NCBI GenBank assembly: GCA_963735885.1
Contig: CAVTMP010000004.1
Location: 124,001 to 188,000, forward strand
Direction: 5' to 3'
DNA: 64,000 nt
Source of the DNA: JBBSBL01 sp963735885
Lineage (GTDB): Bacteria > Actinomycetota > Thermoleophilia > Solirubrobacterales > Solirubrobacteraceae
This document shows, one piece after another, positions 45,100 through 54,902 of this stretch; positions within the stretch are counted from its first letter, which is position 1, and each line of letters starts with the position of its first letter. Made by a program: the position numbers and the translations under genes. A model generated the notes under the pieces. It was not told the DNA's origin. It saw nothing but the letters and a program-made list of their open reading frames with translations, and searched no databases.

Positions 45100-45674
45100 G
45101 GCTCGGCCGGCTGCGCTGGGGGGAGATCCTGGCCGGCGCCGGCGGGCTCGCGCTCGCGGCGTCGCTCTTCCTCGTCGACTGGTACGGGCGGACCGTCGAC
45201 GTCCGGTTGCCCGGCGCGACGGCCGACCAGGCGGTGGGCCGGGCCACCGAGCGGCTGAGCGGCTGGGAGGCGCTGACCATCCTGCGCTGGCTCCTGCTCG
45301 CCGCGGCGCTCGCGAGCCTCGCCCTCGTCGTGGTGCAGGTGACCCAGCGCTCCGCGGCGCTGCCGGCGAACGCCAGCGTGGCGGCGACGTGGCTCGGCCT
45401 GCTCGGCTCCGCGCTCGTCCTCTACCGGATCGTGAACCAGCCGGGACCCGACGACGAGGTCACGGTGGAGCCGGGCGCGTGGCTCGGCCTGCTCACCGCG
45501 CTGATGGTCGCCGTCGGCGCCTGGTGGTCGATGCGCGACGAGGGGCCCGGCCTCGGCGGGGACGAGGAGCGCCCGCCCATCCCGACGCTGCGCGTCGACG
45601 CGCTGCCCGACGCGGAGCCGGCCCCGGGGGAGGCCGGCGGGCCCGCCGGGTCGGTACCGCCGCCGGGCCGGTGA
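45096..45674 (+). CDS. Four-helix membrane protein of unknown function
   Basis: 192 residues from GTG 45096, coupled to folD. Four hydrophobic helices: about 8-24, 50-73, 83-102, 115-133 (GAWLGLLTALMVAVGAWWS). The loop after helix 1 carries DWYGRTVDVRLPG. The C-terminal 55 residues are acidic and Pro-rich. No family recognised with certainty. The stop overlaps the next gene's GTG. Confidence 0.7.
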   Translation: MRLGRLRWGEILAGAGGLALAASLFLVDWYGRTVDVRLPGATADQAVGRATERLSGWEALTILRWLLLAAALASLALVVVQVTQRSAALPANASVAATWLGLLGSALVLYRIVNQPGPDDEVTVEPGAWLGLLTALMVAVGAWWSMRDEGPGLGGDEERPPIPTLRVDALPDAEPAPGEAGGPAGSVPPPGR

Positions 45675-46171
45675 GCGGCCCGCCCGCAGCGGACGGCGAG
45701 ACCCCGCGCTGGCTCCCGCCGGCGGACGGATCCGAGTGGCGGGTCGCGCCCGGCGCGCCGACGGAGGAGCGCTACGGCGCCTTCGCCCCGCCGCGGCCCG
45801 GGACCGCGGTGCCGCCGCCCGCGCAGGCGCCGCCGCGGCCCGGAACCGCCACGCTTCCTCCGGCGCGGCCGGCCACGGGCGCGACCGGACCGTCGCCGCG
45901 GTCGCGCGCCGCCGAGGACCCGGCCCTGCCGGTCAACGGCAAGGCGATCGCGGCCATCGTGCTCGCCGTCTGCGGCCTGGTCGTCGCGCCCTTCGTGACC
46001 TCGCTCGCCGCGATCGTCCTCGGCTCGCTCGCCCGCGGGGAGATCGAGCGCGACCGGCGGACCCGCGGCGCCCGCCTGGCCAACCTCGGGATCCTGGCCG
46101 GGGCGGTCGGCATCGCGATCTGGGTCGTGTTCCTCGTCGTCGTGGCCGCCGGTCGGGGCGGCGGCGGCTGA
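45671..46171 (+). CDS. DUF4190-containing membrane protein
   Basis: 166 residues from GTG 45671 (GTGA overlap). The first 90 residues are Pro/Ala-rich and disordered, with WLPPADGSEWR. The C-terminal 70 (GKAIAAIVLAVCGLVVAPFVTSLAAIVLGSLARGEIERDRRTRGARLANLGILAGAVGIAIWVVFLV) match the DUF4190 pattern, two helices joined by a basic loop. Pro-rich cytoplasmic tails of this kind are common in actinobacterial cell-envelope proteins. Function unknown. Confidence 0.75.
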   Translation: MSGPPAADGETPRWLPPADGSEWRVAPGAPTEERYGAFAPPRPGTAVPPPAQAPPRPGTATLPPARPATGATGPSPRSRAAEDPALPVNGKAIAAIVLAVCGLVVAPFVTSLAAIVLGSLARGEIERDRRTRGARLANLGILAGAVGIAIWVVFLVVVAAGRGGGG

Positions 46172-46183
46172 CCGCGCTGCGCC

Positions 46184-46189
46184 TAGACT
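46184..46189 (+). promoter_or_regulatory. -10 element of gatCAB (TAGACT), leaderless type
   Basis: TAGACT ends 8 bp before the gatC GTG 46198. Confidence 0.5.
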
Positions 46190-46197
46190 CCGCACCC

Positions 46198-46482
46198 GTG
46201 ATCGACCGCGCGCAGGTGCTCCACGTCGCCCGTCTGGCCCGCCTCGAGCTCACCGACGCGGAGGTGGACCAGGCCGCCCGCGAGCTCAGCACGATCCTCG
46301 ACCACGTCGAGCGGATCGGCGAGCTCGACCTCGACGCGGTGCCGCCCACCTCGCACGTCGTCGAGGTCACGACGCCGCTGCGCGCCGACGAGCCGGAGCC
46401 CTCGCTGCCGGTCGAGGAGGCACTGGCCGCCGCGCCCGACCCGCACGACGGCGGCTTCGGGGTCCCGAGCCCCGGCGCATGA
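46198..46482 (+). CDS. gatC: Asp/Glu-tRNA amidotransferase subunit C
   Basis: 94 residues. GatC wraps around GatA and stabilises its interface with GatB. VLHVARLARLELTD, ELSTILDHVERIGELD and VPPTSHVVEVTTPLRADEP are the family pattern. GTG start; the last bases overlap the gatA ATG (ATGA). First gene of the gatC-gatA-gatB operon. Confidence 0.95.
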   Translation: MIDRAQVLHVARLARLELTDAEVDQAARELSTILDHVERIGELDLDAVPPTSHVVEVTTPLRADEPEPSLPVEEALAAAPDPHDGGFGVPSPGA

Positions 46483-47897
46483 GCGACGTGCTCGACCTGA
46501 CCGCCGCCGCGGCGGCGGACGCGGTGCGCGCCGGCGCCCTCGATCCCGGCGAGCTCTTCGCGACCTACCGCGACCGCGCGGCCGCCGAGGACCTCGGCGC
46601 GTTCCTGTGGCTCGCCGAGGCGCCGGGGGACCCGCCCGGCCCGGACGCCCCGCTGGCCGGCGTCCCGCTCGCGGCGAAGGACCTCTTCTGCGTGCGCGGC
46701 GTCCCCAGTCAGGCCGGCTCGCGAATCCTCGAGGGCTATCGCCCGCCGTACACCGCCACGGTCGTCGCACGCCTGCGCGACGCGGGGGCGCCGCTGCTCG
46801 GCAAGACGAACCAGGACGAGTTCGCGATGGGGTCCTCGAACGAGAACTCCGGCTTCGGCCCGGTGCGCAACCCGTGGGACCGCACCCGCGTGCCGGGCGG
46901 CTCGAGCGGCGGCAGCGCGGCCGCGGTGGCGGCCGGGCTCGCGCCCTGGGCGATCGGCACCGACACCGGCGGCTCGATCCGCCAGCCGGCCGCCCTGTGC
47001 GGGATCGTCGGTCTCAAGCCGACCTACGGGGCGGTCTCCCGCTCGGGCATGATCGCCTTCGCCTCCTCGCTCGACCAGGCGGGCCCGCTCACCCGCGACG
47101 TGACCGACGCGGCGCTCCTGCTGCGCCACATGGTCGGGCACGACCGCCGCGACGCCACCTCGGTGCCCTTCCCCGAGGCGATCGCGCTGCCGGCCGAGGG
47201 CGACCTGAGCGGGATTCGGCTCGGCGTCCCCGAGGAGCTCAGCGCCGACGGGATCGAGGACGGGGTCCGGGCCGCGTTCGAGGCGACGCTCGCCCTGGCG
47301 CGGGATCTCGGCGCCACCGTCGAGCCCTGCCGGCTCCCGCACGCGCCCCACGCGCTGTCCGCCTACTACCTGATCGCCCCGGCCGAGGCGTCGGCGAACC
47401 TCGCGCGCTACGACGGCGTGCGCTACGGCCTGCGCGTGGACGGGGAGGGCGACCTGGTCTCGATGTACACGCGGACCCGGGCCGCGGGGTTCGGCGCCGA
47501 GGTCAAGCGCCGGATCATGCTCGGGACCTACGCGCTCTCCTCCGGCTACTACGACGCCTACTACGGGCGCGCCCAGCGGGTCCGCACGAAGATCAGCGAG
47601 GACTTCCGGGCCGCGTTCGAGCGCTTCGACTTCGTCGTGACCCCGACGAGCCCGACCGTCGCCTTCCCGCTGGGCGAGCGGACGGACGACCCCCTGGCGA
47701 TGTACCTCAGCGACTACTGCACGGTCCCGATGCCGCTCGCCGGCATCCCCGCCATCTCGATCCCCAACGGGCTCGCCGACGGCCTGCCCACCGGGTTCCA
47801 GATCGCCGGGCCGGCGTTCAGCGAGAACCGGATCCTCCAGGCGGCCTTCGCGCTGGAGCACGCGATCGGCTTCGACGGGAGCGCGGTGCGGGCATGA
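46479..47897 (+). CDS. gatA: Asp/Glu-tRNA amidotransferase subunit A (glutaminase)
   Basis: Amidase-signature enzyme releasing ammonia from glutamine. 472 residues. The Ser-cis-Ser-Lys triad is K67 (AAKDLF), S142 (GGSSGGSAAA) and S166 (TDTGGSIRQPA); the spacings (75 and 24) equal those of characterised GatA. KTNQDEFAMGSSNENS and GLKPTYG are conserved. The ammonia tunnels to GatB. Start overlaps gatC, stop overlaps gatB. Confidence 0.97.
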   Translation: MSDVLDLTAAAAADAVRAGALDPGELFATYRDRAAAEDLGAFLWLAEAPGDPPGPDAPLAGVPLAAKDLFCVRGVPSQAGSRILEGYRPPYTATVVARLRDAGAPLLGKTNQDEFAMGSSNENSGFGPVRNPWDRTRVPGGSSGGSAAAVAAGLAPWAIGTDTGGSIRQPAALCGIVGLKPTYGAVSRSGMIAFASSLDQAGPLTRDVTDAALLLRHMVGHDRRDATSVPFPEAIALPAEGDLSGIRLGVPEELSADGIEDGVRAAFEATLALARDLGATVEPCRLPHAPHALSAYYLIAPAEASANLARYDGVRYGLRVDGEGDLVSMYTRTRAAGFGAEVKRRIMLGTYALSSGYYDAYYGRAQRVRTKISEDFRAAFERFDFVVTPTSPTVAFPLGERTDDPLAMYLSDYCTVPMPLAGIPAISIPNGLADGLPTGFQIAGPAFSENRILQAAFALEHAIGFDGSAVRA

Positions 47898-49325
47898 CCG
47901 CGCTCGAGCCGGTCATCGGGCTGGAGATCCACGTCCAGCTCGCGACGCGGACGAAGATGTTCTGCGGCTGCGAGCTCTCGTTCGGCGATCCCCCGAACAC
48001 CCACACCTGTCCCGTCTGCCTCGGCCTGCCCGGCGCGCTGCCGGTCGCGAACGGCCGGGCCATCCACTTCGGCATCCTGATCGGCCTCGCGCTCGGCTGC
48101 GAGATCGCGCCGCGCTCGGTGTTCCACCGCAAGAACTACTTCTATCCGGACCTCCCGAAGGGCTACCAGATCAGCCAGTACGACGAGCCCCTGTGCCGAG
48201 GCGGGGCGCTGGGGGACGTGCGGATCCACCGCGTCCATCTCGAGGAGGACGCGGCGAAGCTCGTCCACGTCGGCGAGAGCGGCCGCATCCACGGGTCGGC
48301 CGCCAGCGTCGTGGACTTCAACCGCGGCGGCACGCCGCTGGTGGAGATCGTCACCGAGCCGGACCTCCACAGCCCCGAGCAGGCTCGGGAGTGGCTCGGC
48401 CTCCTGCGCACCACGCTGCGCCAGCTCGGGGTGAGCGACGTGAACATGGAGGAGGGCTCGCTGCGCTGCGACGCCAACGTGTCGCTCCGGCCGGCGGGCT
48501 CGGACGCGCTCGGGACCAAGACCGAGCTCAAGAACATGAACTCCTTCCGCTTCGTCGAGCGCGGGGTCCACGCCGAGATCGCGCGGCAGGCCGCGCAGCT
48601 CGGGGCGGGGGAGGGCGGTCGAGCAGGAGACGCTCCACTTCGACCCCGGCAGCGGGACGCTGACCTCGCTGCGCTCCAAGGAGGAGGCCCACGACTACCG
48701 CTACTTCCCCGAGCCGGACCTCGTCCCGCTCGCGGTCTCCGCGGAGATGATCGACGCGGCCCGGGCCGAGCTGCCCGAGCTCCCCGCCGATCGGGCCGCG
48801 CGCTACGAGGCGGAGCTCGGCCTCCCCCCGGACCTCGCGCGCCAGCACGCCTACCGGGCGGAGCTCGGCGCGTACTTCGAGGCCGCCGTGGCGGCCGCCC
48901 CCGCGGGCGTGGAGCCGCGGGTCGTCGCGAACTGGACCGGCAACGAGCTCGTCGCCCGCATCGGCGACGGCGATCCGGGAGCGGCGAAGGTGACGCCGCA
49001 GGCCCTCGCGGCGCTGGTCGGCCTCGTCGGCGAGGGAGCCGTCACGGGAGCCGGGGCGCGGACCGTGCTCGATCGTCTCGTCGCCCACGGCGGCGATCCG
49101 GAGGCGATCGTCGCGGCGGAGGGCCTCGGCGCGCTGGGCGACGACGACGGCCTCGGGGAGATCGTGGCGGCGGCCCTCGCCGCCCACCCCGACGCCGCCG
49201 AGAAGGTCCGCGCGGGGAACCTCAAGGCGCTCGGGCCCATCGTCGGGCAGGTCATGCGCGAGACGAAGGGCCGCGCCGACGGCGGCGAGGTCCAGCGGCT
49301 GGTCCGCGAGCAGCTGGCCGGCTGA
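47894..49325 (+). CDS. gatB: Asp/Glu-tRNA amidotransferase subunit B, one frameshift
   Basis: tRNA-binding kinase/transamidase: phosphorylates the Glu (or Asp) on tRNA and amidates it. 476 residues after removing one base near 48612. IGLEIHVQL, TCPVCLGLPGALP, RKNYFYPDLPKGYQISQY, EEDAAKL, DFNRGGTPLVEIV, LRCDANVS and KNMNSFRF form the cradle domain. The shift lies just before QETLHFD; the helical and YqeY-like tail (LVAHGGDPEAIV, GPIVGQVMRETKGRADG) is complete. Cys-x-Cys and CPVC in the first 50 residues are a zinc site. Confidence 0.94.
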
Positions 49326-49360
49326 GCCGGCGCGGCGGGCGGGTCACGGGTCCGGGCGGC

Positions 49361-49366
49361 TACCCT
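49361..49366 (+). promoter_or_regulatory. -10 element (TACCCT) of the gene at 49373, leaderless type
   Basis: TACCCT ends 6 bp before ATG 49373. Confidence 0.45.
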
Positions 49367-49372
49367 TTCGAC

Positions 49373-49555
49373 ATGGCCTCCTCCTCTTCCGGTTCGAAGC
49401 CGTCCATCGGCCGCCGCGTCATCGCCCTGCTCGTGCTCGTCCTCGCCGCCTGGCTGCTGCTCAAGCTGCTCATCACCTCGCTCGCCTCGATTCTCTGGAT
49501 CGTGGTCGGCGTCGGGCTCGTGGCCGCGATCGTCTGGGCCTGGCGAACGCTGTAG
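49373..49555 (+). CDS. Small two-helix membrane protein (60 residues), unknown
   Basis: A Ser-rich N-terminus (13 residues) and two closely spaced hydrophobic helices (IALLVLVLAAWLLLKLLI and LWIVVGVGLVAAIVWAW) with almost no loop. The promoter spacing supports the start. It precedes two further genes by 7 bp and may head a small operon. No family recognised. Confidence 0.65.
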   Translation: MASSSSGSKPSIGRRVIALLVLVLAAWLLLKLLITSLASILWIVVGVGLVAAIVWAWRTL

Positions 49556-49562
49556 CGCGCCC

Positions 49563-49868
49563 GTGGAGGGCGCGGGCTTCCTCGTCATCCTCCTGTGCTT
49601 CGGCCTCGCCGGGGGGATCGTCGGGCGGATCAAGGGCAGCTCGTTCTGGCTCTGGTTCGGCGTCTCGTTCCTCGTGCCCTTCGTCGGGCTGCTGGCCGCC
49701 GTCCTCTACCGCTGGGACACCGAGGAGCCCCGCCGCGCGTGTCCGACCTGCGGCAAGGTGCTGAAGCTCCACGACGCGGTCTGCACCCGCTGCGGGACGG
49801 ATCTCGAGTTCCCCGACACCGTGCTCCCGCCCGAGTCCGCCGCGCGGCGCGCGCGGGGCGTAGCGTGA
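49563..49868 (+). CDS. Membrane protein with C-terminal zinc ribbon
   Basis: 101 residues from GTG 49563. Two helices (FLVILLCFGLAGGIVG and SFWLWFGVSFLVPFVGLLAAVLY) are followed by CPTCGKVLKLHDAVCTRCG, a treble-cysteine zinc-ribbon with two CxxC knuckles. Similar proteins are common in high-GC actinobacteria, with unknown role. The stop overlaps the GTG of the amidohydrolase gene. Confidence 0.75.
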   Translation: MEGAGFLVILLCFGLAGGIVGRIKGSSFWLWFGVSFLVPFVGLLAAVLYRWDTEEPRRACPTCGKVLKLHDAVCTRCGTDLEFPDTVLPPESAARRARGVA

Positions 49869-51040
49869 GCCGTCGCGACACCGGCGCACCCGGGCGGGCG
49901 GTCGCCGACTTCGAGGCCGCGTATGCCCCGTTCCTGGAGGAGCTGGCCGGTCTTCGGCCGACCGACGGGAGCATCCTCGACGCGCACACCCACCTGGGCG
50001 CCGACGAGGACGGGCAGACGCTCGCGCCGGAGGCGCTGGTCGGCCTCCTCGATCAGGCGGGACCCGAGGCCCGCGCGTGCGCCTTCCCGTTCCACGACCC
50101 CGATCGCCGCCCCGCCTACCGCCGGCCGAACGACCGCGTCCTCGCCTGGGCCGCCGACAGCGGCGGCCGGATCCTGCCCTACTGCCGCCTCGATCCGGCG
50201 GATGACCCGGTGCCCGAAGCGCAGCGCTGCCTGGCCGCCGGGGCGCGCGGCATCAAGCTCCATCCGCGCGCCCAGTCCTTCGGATTCGGCGACCGGGCGG
50301 CGGAAGGCATCTTTGCCGTCGCCCGTGACGCCGGCGTTCCCGTCCTGGTGCACGCCGGGCGCGGGATGCCGCCCATGGACCCGCTCGCCGAGCTGGCGAC
50401 GAGGTTCCCCGACGTCACCCTCGTGCTGGCCCACGCCGCGCTGGCCGACCAGGGCATGTTCTCCCACCGGCTGGCGGGGCATCCCAACGTCCTCTACGAC
50501 ACCTCGTGTCTCGCTCCGTACGACGTCGTCGAGCTGTTCGCCCGCGTTCCCGCCGAGCGGATCGTCTTCGCCTCCGACGTTCCCTACGGGCGTCCGGCCG
50601 CCGGCCTCTACCAGGCCGTGCGCGTCGCGGAGCTCGCCGGGCTCGACGCCGACGACCGCGCCCGCCTCGTCGGCGGCACGATGGCCGCCGCGCTCGAGGG
50701 CCGGCCGCTGCCGCCCACGCGGCCGCCGCGCCTGGAGACCGTCCGCGCGGTCGACGGGACGCTGCTCCGCGCCGGGACCTACCTGATGATGGGCTTCGCG
50801 GCGGCCCTGTTCGGGGGCGAGCGGCCCGACGTCGCCCGGAGCGCGGAGGGGATCGCCCTCGCGCGCTACGTCTGCCGCGACCCCGATCCGGGCGCGGCCG
50901 GGCCCGCCCTCGCCCGCATCGACGCCGCCCTGAGCGCCGCCGAGGGGCTGCTCGCGCAACCCGCCCCCGCGTCGCTGATGGCCTTCGGCCTGCTGCACGG
51001 CGCGGCGGTGATCGCCGCCACCGAGCCCGTCTCGGCCTGA
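49865..51040 (+). CDS. Amidohydrolase-family (TIM-barrel) protein with helical C-terminal extension
   Basis: 391 residues from GTG 49865. Amidohydrolase-2 pattern: LDAHTHLGAD (HxH metal ligands), ARGIKLHPRAQSFGF, VPVLVHAGRG (His), LVLAHAAL (His), IVFASDVPYGRP (Asp). So it is a likely metal-dependent hydrolase or decarboxylase; the substrate is not predictable. The final 110 residues (AGTYLMMGFAAALFGGERPDV, LARIDAALSAAEGLL, MAFGLLHGAAVIAAT) are an extra helical domain I do not know from the core family. Coupled to the zinc-ribbon membrane protein. Confidence 0.8.
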   Translation: MSRRDTGAPGRAVADFEAAYAPFLEELAGLRPTDGSILDAHTHLGADEDGQTLAPEALVGLLDQAGPEARACAFPFHDPDRRPAYRRPNDRVLAWAADSGGRILPYCRLDPADDPVPEAQRCLAAGARGIKLHPRAQSFGFGDRAAEGIFAVARDAGVPVLVHAGRGMPPMDPLAELATRFPDVTLVLAHAALADQGMFSHRLAGHPNVLYDTSCLAPYDVVELFARVPAERIVFASDVPYGRPAAGLYQAVRVAELAGLDADDRARLVGGTMAAALEGRPLPPTRPPRLETVRAVDGTLLRAGTYLMMGFAAALFGGERPDVARSAEGIALARYVCRDPDPGAAGPALARIDAALSAAEGLLAQPAPASLMAFGLLHGAAVIAATEPVSA

Positions 51041-51104
51041 TCGGGTCGCGAGACCCCGGCCCGCGGCGAAGGAAGAGCTCGCCGAAACGTCGAAAACCCG
51101 CTGG

Positions 51105-51110
51105 TACACT
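51105..51110 (+). promoter_or_regulatory. Possible -10 (TACACT) of ilvBN
   Basis: TACACT lies 82 bp before ATG 51193, so ilvB would have a leader of about 75 nt with GAGGAG as ribosome binding site. I found no branched-chain-rich leader peptide and no T-box in the leader. Confidence 0.4.
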
Positions 51111-51192
51111 CGGATTTCGGGCGCGTGGCCTCGCCGCGCCCCGGTTCCGTATCCCTTCCGACCCCAGATCGCGACGAGGAGCAGACCCGCCG

Positions 51193-52870
51193 ATGCGCGC
51201 CGTCGACGCCCTGATGGAGTGCCTGAAGGCCGAGGGGGTCGATGTCGTCTTCGGGCTCCCCGGCGGGGCGAACCTCCCGACCTACGACGCCTTCGTCGAC
51301 GCCGGCATCCGCCACATCCTCGTGCGCCACGAGGCCGGCGGCGGCCACGCGGCCGAGGGCTACGCGAAGGCGACCGGGCGCGTCGGCGTCTCGCTCGGCA
51401 CGAGCGGCCCGGGGGCGACGAACCTCGTCACCCCGATCTGCGACGCGATGATGGACTCGGTCCCGGTCGTGTTCATCACCGGGCAGGTGCGCACGGAGCT
51501 GCTCGGCACCGACGGCTTCCAGGAGGCCGACACGATCGGGATCACCATGCCGATCGTGAAGCACAGCTTCATGATCCAGCACCCGCTGGAGCTCCCGCGC
51601 ACCGTCCACGAGGCCTTCCACCTCGCCCGCACCGGGCGCCCCGGGCCGGTGATCGTCGACATCCCGATGGACCTCTCGCGGGCCGACATCCCCTACGAGC
51701 CGGTGACCGACGTCCGGCTGCCCGGCTACCAGCCGACGACCGACGGCAACCAGAAGCAGATCCGACTCGCCGCCAAGGCCCTGGCCAACGCCCGGCGGCC
51801 GGTGCTCTACGCCGGCGGCGGCGTGGTCAACGCCGATGCGTCGGCGGAGCTCACCGCGCTGGCCCGGATCGACCGGCTGCCGGTCACCTGCACGCTCATG
51901 GGGCTCGGCGCCTTCCCGGCGCCCGACGACCAGTGGCTCGGCATGCTCGGGATGCACGGCACCCGGGCGGCGAACTACGCGATGGACGAGGCCGACCTGA
52001 TCGTGGCGATCGGCGCGCGGTTCGACGACCGCATCACCGGCAAGCTCTCGGAGTTCGCCCCGCGGGCGAAGTTCATCCACATCGACGTCGACCCGGCCGA
52101 GATCTCGAAGAACGTGCCGGCCCACATCCCGATCGTCGGCGACGCGAAGCACATCCTCGCCCGGCTCGGCGAGGAGTACCGCGCCGCGGCGCCCGACCCG
52201 GCCCGGCTCGGCGCCGTGGTGGGATCGCATCGAGGCCTGGCGGCGTCAGCACCCGCTGGGCTACGAGGACAGCGCCGACAGCGAGATCAAGCCGCAGTAC
52301 ATGGTGCAGGCGCTCTACGAGGCGACGGGCGGCGACGCGATCGTGACCAGCGACGTCGGCCAGCACCAGATGTGGACGGCGCAGTACTTCCACTTCGACC
52401 GGCCGCGGCGTTGGATCAACTCCGGCGGGCTGGGGACGATGGGCTTCGGCCTGCCGGCGGCGATGGGGGCGCAGGTGGGCTGCCCCGAGGCGACCGTCGT
52501 CTGCATCGCCGGCGACGGCTCGGTGCAGATGAACGCCCAGGAGCTGGCGACGTGCGCCGAGAACGGGATCCCGATCAAGGTCTTCGTGATGAACAACGGC
52601 TACCTCGGCATGGTGCGCCAGTGGCAGGAGCTGTTCTGGGACCGTCGCTACAGCCAGGTCGACATGGGCCGGTGGCCGGACTTCGTGAAGCTCGCGGAGG
52701 CCTACGGCGCGACCGGGCTGCGGCTCGTCGACAAGCGGACGCTGGTCGACGACATGAAGGCCGTGCTGGCCACCGACGGGCCGGTGGTCGTCGACGTCCG
52801 CGTGACGCGCGAGGAGAACACCTATCCGATGATCCCGGCCGGGAGCGCCGCCCGGGACATGGTCGGCTGA
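51193..52870 (+). CDS. ilvB: Acetolactate synthase large subunit, one frameshift
   Basis: TPP/FAD enzyme condensing pyruvate (or 2-oxobutyrate) in valine, leucine and isoleucine synthesis. 558 residues after removing one base near 52214. VFGLPGGANLPTYDAF, the catalytic Glu in LVRHEAGGGHAAEGYAKATG, SGPGATNLVTPICDA, the FAD domain (GARFDDRITGK), and the TPP motif GDGSVQMNAQEL...NNGYLGMVRQWQ are present. Start ATG 51193 has GAGGAG 12 bp upstream. ilvN follows 4 bp later. Confidence 0.94.
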
Positions 52871-52874
52871 CGCC

Positions 52875-53432
52875 GTGGGCGAGCCGGGAACCAGCGAGGT
52901 GCTGAGCCTCGAGGAGCTCGAGGCGGCGGGCGGCGGGCGCACGGGCCGCAAGCACATCCTCTCGATCCTGGTCGAGAACAAGCCCGGCGTCCTCACCCGC
53001 ATCGCGGGCCTCTTCGCGCGGCGCGGCTTCAACATCGACACGCTCGCCGTCGGGCCGACCGACGACGAGGCCTACTCGCGGATGACCCTGACCGTCGACG
53101 GGGCGCTGCACCCGATCGACCAGGTCACCAAGCAGCTCCACAAGCTCGTCAACGTGATCAAGATCCGCGACCTCGAGCCGGAGGAGACGGTGGCCCGGGA
53201 GCTCGCGATGTTCAAGGTGTCGGCCGACGCCGGCCAGCGCGCGGAGATCATGCAGATCTGCGAGATCTTCCGCGGCAAGGTCGTCGACGTGGGCAAGCGC
53301 TCGATCGTCGTCGAGGTGACCGGCACCCACGACAAGATCGAGGCCTTCGAGCGGATGGTGCGGCCGTTCGGGCTCGTCGAGATGGCGCGCACCGGCGAGA
53401 TCGCGATCTCGCGCGGCCGCGCCGAGACCTAG
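52875..53432 (+). CDS. ilvN: Acetolactate synthase small (regulatory) subunit
   Basis: 185 residues from GTG 52875. ACT domain HILSILVENKPGVLTRIAGLFARRGFNIDTLAV binds valine for feedback inhibition; the second half (ARELAMFKVSADAGQRAEIMQICEIFRGKVVDV) activates IlvB. A 25-residue N-terminal extension is rich in Glu and Gly. ilvC, the usual next gene, is absent; menF starts 11 bp later. Confidence 0.95.
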   Translation: MGEPGTSEVLSLEELEAAGGGRTGRKHILSILVENKPGVLTRIAGLFARRGFNIDTLAVGPTDDEAYSRMTLTVDGALHPIDQVTKQLHKLVNVIKIRDLEPEETVARELAMFKVSADAGQRAEIMQICEIFRGKVVDVGKRSIVVEVTGTHDKIEAFERMVRPFGLVEMARTGEIAISRGRAET

Positions 53433-53442
53433 CGCCCGGGTC

Positions 53443-54894
53443 GTGTCCCCCGGAGCCCGCGCGCCGGTCCGCGACGGCGGCCTCGGGTGGCTCGGGCCGG
53501 CGGGCCGGGCGCGGCTGGCCGCGCGGATCGAGATGGCGCTCCGGCGCGCACGGGCGAGCGGCCGGGAGGTGCTCGCCGCCGTCACGGTCAGGCTGCCGGA
53601 CGACGTCGATCCGTCCGCCGTCGTCCTCGCCTCGCGGCGCCCCGGCGAGCCGTGGGCGTGTCTCGAGCAGCCCGACCGCGACGGCAGCGCGCTCGCCGCG
53701 CTCGGCGCGGCGCAGACGTTGGAGGGGCGCGGGCCGGAGCGCTTCGCCCGCGTCGCCCGCAGCTGGCGCGCGCTGGCCGGCGAGGCCGCCGCGGACCCGC
53801 CGGACGGGCCCCCCGGCGCCGGTCTCGTCGCCCTCGGCGGCTTCGCCTTCGCGCCCGACGGCGGCGCCTCGCCCCACTGGTCGGCCTTCGCTCCCGCGTC
53901 GCTCGTCGTGCCCGAGGTGGCGCTGGCCCGCCGCGGGGACGACACCCGGCTGACCGTCGCGGTGCCGGTCGCGGCCGACGACGTCGCCGAGGGCCTCCTC
54001 GCGCGGGTCGATCGCCGTCTCGCGCGGCTGCGCGGCGCGGACCTCCCGCTGCTCGATCCCGCGCCGGCCGGCCCCTATCGGGTGGTCTCCCCGATGCCCC
54101 CGGAGCACTACGAGGACGCCGTCGCGCGGGCCGTCGAGCGGATCCGCGCGGGCGCCCTGGAGAAGGTCGTGCTCGCGCGCGAGGTGCAGGTCCACGCGCC
54201 GGTGCCCCACGATCCGGCCGCGGTCTTCGGGGTCCTGCGGGCGGCGTTCCCGCGCTGCTACGTCTTCGCGGTCGGCCGCGGGGAGGACGCGTTCGTGGCC
54301 GCCAGCCCGGAGCTGCTGGTGCGGCGCGAGGGTCTGCGGGCCACGACGGTGGCGCTGGCGGGCTCGGCCGGGCGCAGCGCGGACCCGGCGGTCGACAGCC
54401 ACCTCGGGGAGCGGCTGCTGCGGTCCGCCAAGGACCGCGAGGAGCAGGCGATCGTCACCCGGCGCATCGAGCGGGCGCTGCGGCCGCACGCGGTGTGGGT
54501 GACCGCCGCTCCGGAGCCGGCCCTCGTGCGGGTGGCGAACATCCAGCACCTCGCGACCCCGATCCGCGCCCAGCTCGCCGCGCCGATCAGCGCCGTCGAG
54601 CTGGCCGGGGCGCTGCACCCGACCCCCGCCGTCGGGGGCGAGCCCTTCGCCGCGGCCGAGCCGCTGATCCCCCGGCTCGAGGGGCTCGACCGCGGCTGGT
54701 ACGCCGGGCCCGTGGGCTGGACGGACGCGAACGAGGACGGCGAGCTGTGCGTGGCCCTGCGCTGCGCGCTCCTCCGCGGCCGGGTCGCCCACTGCTTCGC
54801 GGGCGTCGGCGTCGTGAGCGACTCCGACCCGGCGGCCGAGCTGGCCGAGACCGAGGTGAAGCTCCAGGCGCTGCTGCCGGTCTTGGCGGGGTAG
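53443..54894 (+). CDS. menF: Isochorismate synthase (menaquinone type)
   Basis: Converts chorismate to isochorismate, the first menaquinone step. 483 residues from GTG 53443. The N-terminal third is variable (LVALGGFAFAPDGG is the usual strand); the chorismate-binding domain has AGALEKVVLAREVQV (general-base Lys), ASPELLVRREG, LAGSAGRS, SAKDREEQAIV, IQHLATPI, LAGALHPTPAVGG, RGWYAGPVGW, AGVGVVSDSDP. It may also be an entry to a siderophore, but the menDHCAB genes at 59.5-64 kb favour menaquinone. Convergent with the epimerase gene. Confidence 0.9.
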   Translation: MSPGARAPVRDGGLGWLGPAGRARLAARIEMALRRARASGREVLAAVTVRLPDDVDPSAVVLASRRPGEPWACLEQPDRDGSALAALGAAQTLEGRGPERFARVARSWRALAGEAAADPPDGPPGAGLVALGGFAFAPDGGASPHWSAFAPASLVVPEVALARRGDDTRLTVAVPVAADDVAEGLLARVDRRLARLRGADLPLLDPAPAGPYRVVSPMPPEHYEDAVARAVERIRAGALEKVVLAREVQVHAPVPHDPAAVFGVLRAAFPRCYVFAVGRGEDAFVAASPELLVRREGLRATTVALAGSAGRSADPAVDSHLGERLLRSAKDREEQAIVTRRIERALRPHAVWVTAAPEPALVRVANIQHLATPIRAQLAAPISAVELAGALHPTPAVGGEPFAAAEPLIPRLEGLDRGWYAGPVGWTDANEDGELCVALRCALLRGRVAHCFAGVGVVSDSDPAAELAETEVKLQALLPVLAG

Positions 54895-54902
54895 CGGCGA
54901 GC

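Noticed and set aside
51111..51192. T-box or branched-chain leader peptide before ilvB
   Set aside because: No TGGNACC-type T-box sequence and no short ORF rich in Val/Leu/Ile codons.
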